Below are positions 6,487-10,472 of a stretch of 10,472 nucleotides of DNA, piece after piece. The translations under genes and the position numbers were made by a program. Numbering within the stretch: the stretch's first letter is position 1; the number at the start of each line of letters is the position of its first letter. The DNA comes from Coriobacteriia bacterium (GTDB taxonomy: Bacteria; Actinomycetota; Coriobacteriia; WRKU01), in the NCBI GenBank assembly GCA_009784095.1, contig WRDL01000044.1, positions 1 through 10,472 of the forward strand. Direction: 5' to 3'. The notes under the pieces were generated by a model. The model searched no databases. It worked only from the letters and a program-made list of their open reading frames with translations, and was not told where the DNA came from.

Positions 6487-8309
6487 TGGGTATTCTCGAC
6501 TTCATTCGCAATGTGCAGGGGACGCGCAGAGGCTGGCAAGCCGCACTCGTCTCATGGGATGCCGCTGCGATCACGATCGCAACGTTTCTGACCTACTACG
6601 CGCGTTTCGAGGGTGTCGTCCCTGACATGTTCGCCCAATTCCTCCTCCCGATGCTCGCGGTCTCGCTGATGGTCTATCTGTTGTTCGCATGGCTGTTCGG
6701 ACTCTACCAAGTGGTACTCAAGCACGTCGGTATCGATACGCTCATGCGCGTCATCGGAGCGGTACTGTGCGGTGCGGCAATGCTTGCGGTACTCGATGTG
6801 ATCGCCTCTGCGTGGAGAGGATGGCAACGTCCGGTCCCGCTCGGTGTGGTGTTCATCCAGGCTGCTCTCGTGTTGCTTGCGCTCGCCGGTATCCGCATTT
6901 TCGTACGCGCAGCCCTACATCTGCGCGCGACCGGTTCCCATCATGGGGCCCACACGTTGATCGCCGGTGCGGGAAGTGCGGGTTCGCTCTTGTTGCGCGA
7001 GATCCAGGCGCGTCCCGGACTCGAAGTCGACGTCGTCGGATTCATCGATGACGACCCTCAACTGATCGGTACGATCCTGGGCGGCGAGCGGGTGCTCGGT
7101 TCGATCGATCAACTAGAGGAGTTAGTCGATGCATACGGGATCGAGGAGTTGTTCGTGGCGCTGCCGACCGCCGAGGACACGAAGGTGCGTGCGTTGCTCA
7201 ATCGCGCGGCCGATCGGGGACTGACCACTCATATCATGCCCAAGATCGTGATCGAGCGTGGTTCGGTCTCGCTCTCCGACATGCGCAAGGTCGATGTCGA
7301 GGACCTCTTAGGTCGCGAGTTGACCCCGATCGATGTTGAAGGGGTGCGTGCGACGATCGAGGGTAGGGTGGTCGTGATCACCGGGGCTGCCGGATCGATC
7401 GGCGCCGAACTTGCGCGTCAGATCATGACGATGGATCCCGCGTCGCTTCATCTGCTCGAGTTTGACGAATCGCGTCTTTATGAACTGAGCTTCGAGCTTG
7501 ACGCGATCAAATCCGGAATCGCTCACATGCACATCCTCGATATCCGCGACCAGGTCAAGGTCGAGCGGATATTTACAAGCATAAAACCGCAGGTCGTTCT
7601 GCATTCTGCGGCGTATAAACATGTCCCGTTGATGGAGATGGAGCCGGCAGAGGCGCTGCGCTCGAACGTCATCGGCACGAGCAACATCCTCGAGGCGGCG
7701 GCGCGCCATGGCGCAGAACGCTTCGTCTTGATCTCGACCGATAAAGCGGTCGAACCGGTCAACATAATGGGTAAGACCAAACAACTCGCCGAGCGACTCA
7801 TGCTCTCGCGCGTCGATGCGTACCCCGACATGATCTGTGTGGCGGTCCGCTTCGGTAATGTCCTCGGCTCGCGCGGGTCGGTCGTACCGATCTTCGAGGA
7901 GAAGCTATTGCGTGGTGAGAACCTCACGGTGACCGATGAGCGCGTCACACGTTTCTTCATGCTCATCCCCGAGGCGGCACGCCTCGTCTTGCAGGCGCAA
8001 GCGATCGGAAGTAGCGGTGATATATTCGTTCTCGAGATGGGCGAGCCGGTGCGCATCGTTGATCTTGCGCGCAAGATGATCGCGCTCTCCGGCATTCCTG
8101 CCGATATCGAGTTTATCGGGATGCGCCCGGGCGAGAAGCTCCATGAGGTTTTGATCAACGAGAGCGAGACACTTGAGGAGACCTCGGCGGACAAGGTTTT
8201 GCGGGTGGCTCATCCCCAGCTCGAAGAGCTGAGCGATCAAGACATGGCGCACATAGCGCAGATGGTCGAGTCTGCGACGGTCAACATCGGCGATGTGCTC
8301 GCGCTGTAG
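6486..8309 (+). CDS. Membrane nucleotide-sugar 4,6-dehydratase (CapD/PglF/WbpM type)
   Basis: A 607-residue protein, the full length for membrane-bound extended SDRs that turn UDP-GlcNAc into UDP-4-keto-6-deoxy-GlcNAc. Four hydrophobic helices occupy about 18-40, 50-73, 85-105 and 117-137. A first Rossmann-like domain follows with GAGSAG at 161-166, and the catalytic SDR domain starts with the NAD site GAAGSIG at 300-306. The active-site stretch reads STDK (417-420) and then NIMGKTK, so Met428 takes the place of the usual catalytic Tyr of YxxxK with K432 conserved, as known for PglF and WbpM. The downstream GMRPGEKLHE motif is also typical. Start ATG overlaps the aminotransferase stop (TGATG) with no good Shine-Dalgarno, implying coupled translation. 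The pair should yield a UDP-4-amino-4,6-dideoxy sugar at the membrane, ready for a lipid-linked glycan. Confidence 0.93.
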   Translation: MGILDFIRNVQGTRRGWQAALVSWDAAAITIATFLTYYARFEGVVPDMFAQFLLPMLAVSLMVYLLFAWLFGLYQVVLKHVGIDTLMRVIGAVLCGAAMLAVLDVIASAWRGWQRPVPLGVVFIQAALVLLALAGIRIFVRAALHLRATGSHHGAHTLIAGAGSAGSLLLREIQARPGLEVDVVGFIDDDPQLIGTILGGERVLGSIDQLEELVDAYGIEELFVALPTAEDTKVRALLNRAADRGLTTHIMPKIVIERGSVSLSDMRKVDVEDLLGRELTPIDVEGVRATIEGRVVVITGAAGSIGAELARQIMTMDPASLHLLEFDESRLYELSFELDAIKSGIAHMHILDIRDQVKVERIFTSIKPQVVLHSAAYKHVPLMEMEPAEALRSNVIGTSNILEAAARHGAERFVLISTDKAVEPVNIMGKTKQLAERLMLSRVDAYPDMICVAVRFGNVLGSRGSVVPIFEEKLLRGENLTVTDERVTRFFMLIPEAARLVLQAQAIGSSGDIFVLEMGEPVRIVDLARKMIALSGIPADIEFIGMRPGEKLHEVLINESETLEETSADKVLRVAHPQLEELSDQDMAHIAQMVESATVNIGDVLAL

Positions 8310-8320
8310 GCGACAATGAT

Positions 8321-8350
8321 GAGACAGTAGGGTCGGTTCCTTTTGTCCCA
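8321..8350 (+). repeat. REP-like hairpin repeat, diverged single copy
   Basis: A 30-base unit matching 26 of 30 positions of the copy at 9483-9512, including an unbroken 19-base match starting GGGTCGGTT. It folds as an imperfect stem: ends GAGACA and TGTCCC pair, the loop is GTCGGTT, and inner pairs are partly kept (an A-T pair replaces a G-U pair). It lies in the 70-base gap between the dehydratase stop and gmd, and is not followed by a T-run, so it is not a standard terminator. Confidence 0.75.
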
Positions 8351-8379
8351 TTCGACGATATGAGAGAAAGTAGAGTGAT

Positions 8380-9474
8380 ATGGCGAAAAGAAAAGTCGCG
8401 CTGATCACCGGAGTCACCGGACAGGACGGCTCGTATCTGGCCGAATTCCTGCTCGCCAAAGGATACGAGGTGCACGGTATCAAGCGACGGTCCTCGACGT
8501 TCAACACGCAGCGCATCGATCATCTCTACCAGGATCCGCACGATGAGGATGTGCGTTTTCATCTGCATTATGGCGACCTCACCGACTCGGGCAACCTCAT
8601 ACGTCTGATCGGCGAGATACAGCCTGATGAGATCTATAATTTGGCGGCGCAAAGTCATGTGCTCGTCAGTTTCGAGATCCCCGAATACACCGCCGAGGTA
8701 AATGCGCTCGGTGTACTGCGTCTACTCGAGGCTATCCGCATTCTCGGCCTTGAGGGTAAGACACGTTTTTATCAGGCGAGCTCCTCGGAACTTTTCGGCA
8801 AAGCCAGCGAGATCCCGCAAAGCGAGATGACACCGTTCTATCCGCGCAGCCCCTACGGAGTTGCCAAGCTTTTCGGTTATTGGACGGTCGTCAACTATCG
8901 CGAGGCGTACGGCATCTTCGCGTGCAACGGCATTTTGTTCAACCACGAGTCACCGGTACGCGGAGAGACGTTCGTGACGCGTAAGATCACGCGCGCGGCT
9001 GCCCGTATCAAACTGGGTATGCAGGAGTGCCTCTATCTGGGCAACCTGGATGCCAAGCGCGACTGGGGTTTTGCCGGCGATTATGTCGAGCTGATGTGGT
9101 TGATGCTGCAACAGGACGAGCCCGATGACTATGTCATGGCAACTGGTGTCACCACGTCGGTGCGCGAGTTCTGCGCTGCGGCGTTCGCACATGCCGGCAT
9201 CGAGCTGTGCTTTGAAGGCGAAGGGGACGAGGAACGTGGGATCGATAAGGAGAGCGGCAAGATGGTGGTCGCGGTCGATCCGCGCTACTTCCGTCCGACC
9301 GAGGTCGATCTGCTCCTCGGGGACGCATCCAAAGCGGCCGAGGTGCTGGGAAAGAAGCCGTTGACCACACTCGAGGAGTTGACCGCGTTGATGGTCGATT
9401 TCGACCTCGAGCAAGCTCAGCGTGAGTCGCATCTGCGCGCGGGTGGCTTCGAGACATTCGAGCCCCAAGAGTGA
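8380..9474 (+). CDS. gmd: GDP-mannose 4,6-dehydratase
   Basis: A 364-residue soluble extended SDR that dehydrates GDP-D-mannose to GDP-4-keto-6-deoxy-D-mannose, the first step to GDP-L-fucose and also the precursor of GDP-rhamnose and GDP-perosamine. Diagnostic features: GVTGQDG with G11, G14 and G17 (NADP site), HGIKRRSS and RIDHLY, NLAAQSHV, SSSELFG (S134-S136, E137 in the active site), PRSPYGVAK (Y159, K163), NHESPVRGETFVTRKI and GNLDAKRDWGFA. Length and motifs are canonical. Upstream of ATG 8380 a purine-rich stretch (GAGAAAG, then GAGTGA) may act as a weak ribosome site. Hairpin repeats flank the gene on both sides, the downstream one beginning within 10 bases of the stop. Fcl follows 86 bases later and completes the pathway. 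Confidence 0.97.
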   Translation: MAKRKVALITGVTGQDGSYLAEFLLAKGYEVHGIKRRSSTFNTQRIDHLYQDPHDEDVRFHLHYGDLTDSGNLIRLIGEIQPDEIYNLAAQSHVLVSFEIPEYTAEVNALGVLRLLEAIRILGLEGKTRFYQASSSELFGKASEIPQSEMTPFYPRSPYGVAKLFGYWTVVNYREAYGIFACNGILFNHESPVRGETFVTRKITRAAARIKLGMQECLYLGNLDAKRDWGFAGDYVELMWLMLQQDEPDDYVMATGVTTSVREFCAAAFAHAGIELCFEGEGDEERGIDKESGKMVVAVDPRYFRPTEVDLLLGDASKAAEVLGKKPLTTLEELTALMVDFDLEQAQRESHLRAGGFETFEPQE

Positions 9475-9482
9475 GACAAAGA

Positions 9483-9544
9483 GAGACAAAGGGGTCGGTT
9501 CCTTTTGTCTCACAAGTGACAAAAGGAACCGACCCCTTTGTCTC
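9483..9544. repeat. Head-to-head inverted pair of REP-like repeats (BIME-like)
   Basis: Two 27-base arms (9483-9509 and 9518-9544) are perfect reverse complements around an 8-base centre. Each arm is also a hairpin by itself: in the left copy 11 base pairs (9483-9493 with 9501-9511, one G-U) close the loop GTCGGTT. The element begins 8 bases after the gmd stop; a further GAGACAAA at 9473-9480 overlaps the stop codon itself. No T-run follows, so it is not a typical Rho-independent terminator, but as RNA the long hairpin could stabilise the gmd 3' end or reduce read-through to fcl. The fcl Shine-Dalgarno lies just outside it. Confidence 0.9.
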
Positions 9545-9549
9545 AGACA

Positions 9550-9555
9550 AGGTGA
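9550..9555 (+). promoter_or_regulatory. Shine-Dalgarno for fcl
   Basis: AGGTGA is 5 bases before ATG 9561 and selects it over an in-frame GTG at 9552, which lies inside the box itself. It is 5 bases beyond the end of the large inverted repeat, so it remains free if that hairpin forms. Confidence 0.7.
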
Positions 9556-9560
9556 GAGAG

Positions 9561-10472
9561 ATGGACAAGAACGCAAAGATATTCGTCGCAGGACACACCG
9601 GGTTGGTCGGCAGCGCGATCGTACGCGAACTGGAAAGCCGAGGCTACACCACTATCTTGACGGCGACCCACCGCGATCTCGATCTGACCGATCAGGCGGT
9701 CACGCTGGAATGGTTCATCGAGAATCTTCCCGCATATGTGTTCCTTGCCGCCGCCAAAGTCGGAGGTATCGGAGCGAATAGCGCGCAACCGGCGACCTTC
9801 CTGTTCGAGAATCTCGCCATCGCGCTCAACGTGATCGACGCGGCGTGGCGTACCAAAGTCACCAAGCTGTGCAATCTGGGATCCTCTTGCATCTATCCGC
9901 GTGATGCCGAGCAGCCGATCGTCGAGGAAGCGCTACTGACCGGTGAGCTCGAGACGACGAATGAGGCATACGCGATCGCTAAGATTGCGGCGATCAAGCT
10001 CTGTCAGAGCTACAACACCCAGTATGGGACGAACTACATCTCACTGATGCCGTGTAACCTCTACGGACCTGGCGACAACTATGATCTGGATACGTCGCAT
10101 GTGCTCCCCGCGTTGATCGCCAAATTCCACGCGTCGAAAGTCGCCGGATCTGAGAGCGTCGAGTTGTGGGGAGACGGCTCGCCGTTGCGTGAGTTCCTCT
10201 ATGTCGATGACGTGGCAAAGGCGGCGGTCCATCTCATGGAAAACTGTGACGCGGATCAGATCCATCCCTGGATCAACGTCGGGTCGGGCAGCGAGGTCGC
10301 GATCGGGCGACTCGCCAATACGGTGCGCGAGGTCGTATTCGACGATGCGGCGCTTGCGCACGGTGCGACGATGCCGCAGATAACTTGGGACACGACCAAG
10401 CCTAACGGTACTGCACGCAAGTTACTCGACAGCTCACGTGCTGGCGCGCTCGGCTGGAAGCCCACGGTCCCG
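9561..10472 (+). CDS. fcl: GDP-L-fucose synthase, 3' end cut by the window
   Basis: 304 residues are visible, nearly the whole protein (the family is about 310-325), and the frame is still open at the last base. The enzyme (also named WcaG) epimerises C3 and C5 of GDP-4-keto-6-deoxy-D-mannose and reduces C4 with NADPH to give GDP-L-fucose. Visible: GHTGLVG (11-17, NADP site), GSSCIYP (107-113) with C110, EAYAIAK with Y137 and K141, and SHVLPAL with H180. These correspond to the Cys109, Tyr136, Lys140 and His179 catalytic set of the E. coli enzyme. KVGGIGAN and CNLYGPGDNY are further family signatures. It uses the product of gmd directly upstream; GDP-mannose supply genes are not in the window. 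Confidence 0.97.
   Translation, partial: MDKNAKIFVAGHTGLVGSAIVRELESRGYTTILTATHRDLDLTDQAVTLEWFIENLPAYVFLAAAKVGGIGANSAQPATFLFENLAIALNVIDAAWRTKVTKLCNLGSSCIYPRDAEQPIVEEALLTGELETTNEAYAIAKIAAIKLCQSYNTQYGTNYISLMPCNLYGPGDNYDLDTSHVLPALIAKFHASKVAGSESVELWGDGSPLREFLYVDDVAKAAVHLMENCDADQIHPWINVGSGSEVAIGRLANTVREVVFDDAALAHGATMPQITWDTTKPNGTARKLLDSSRAGALGWKPTVP

Noticed and set aside
7523..8194. 223-residue frame on the - strand within the membrane dehydratase gene
   Set aside because: Composition is Ser/Arg rich without domains, and the + frame has all SDR catalytic motifs.
5260..9474. Apparent abundance of GATCG and CGATCG in the glycan genes
   Set aside because: It is probably a by-product of frequent GAT and ATC codons in high-GC genes; no counts were made, so no claim of a functional motif is justified.
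9483..9544. Rho-independent terminator between gmd and fcl
   Set aside because: The hairpin is strong but no T-run follows, and a copy of the same sequence lies upstream of gmd; a mobile-type repeat explains it better.
8321..9544. CRISPR array or attachment sites
   Set aside because: Only three copies, in opposite orientations and separated by a whole gene, with no regular spacers and no cas or integrase gene.
9471..9560. Upstream extension of fcl through the repeat (frame is open there)
   Set aside because: The Shine-Dalgarno AGGTGA sits 5 bases before ATG 9561 and family alignments start close to this Met; the open frame through the repeat looks like chance.

Overview
The window looks like a piece of a high-GC bacterial chromosome with two functional blocks. 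A multihaem c-type cytochrome, first genes of transcription units that appear to be leaderless, and single-spanning membrane anchors fit a high-GC Gram-positive (Actinomycetota, perhaps a Coriobacteriia-like anaerobe). This is an inference from style and gene content; no taxonomic marker is present, and a Desulfobacterota or Chloroflexota origin is not excluded. There is no tRNA, rRNA, CRISPR array, transposase gene or phage gene, and no gene-free stretch over 100 bases.

Block 1 (1-3158, all +) is a tight three-gene set: the 3' part of a multihaem c-type cytochrome with seven CXnCH haem sites, an N-terminally anchored TPR protein, and an NHL beta-propeller protein with a membrane helix at each end. 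Gaps of 11 and 3 bases suggest one operon. Cytochrome plus two membrane-anchored extracytoplasmic scaffold proteins suggests an assembly or electron-transfer module at the cell surface.

Block 2 (3216-10472) makes surface glycan. It holds a GT2 glycosyltransferase (+), a GT4 glycosyltransferase (-) that converges on it with interlocked stop codons, then a + strand run: a DegT-family sugar aminotransferase, a membrane UDP-sugar 4,6-dehydratase of the CapD/PglF/WbpM type (1-base overlap with the aminotransferase), GDP-mannose 4,6-dehydratase (gmd) and GDP-L-fucose synthase (fcl, cut by the window end). These give two nucleotide-sugar routes: UDP-GlcNAc to a UDP-4-amino-4,6-dideoxy sugar, and GDP-mannose to GDP-L-fucose. 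No priming transferase, flippase or polymerase is visible, so the locus probably continues to the right.

Two non-coding signals stand out. (1) Three genes that begin transcription units (GT2, GT4, DegT) each have a -10-like hexamer (TACAAT, TACTAT, TAAAAT) ending exactly 6 bases before the ATG and no Shine-Dalgarno, as expected for leaderless mRNAs; by contrast, the internal genes TPR and fcl carry Shine-Dalgarno sequences. (2) A roughly 30-base hairpin-forming repeat with core GGTCGGTTCC occurs once before gmd and as a perfect head-to-head inverted pair after gmd. It resembles REP/BIME elements.
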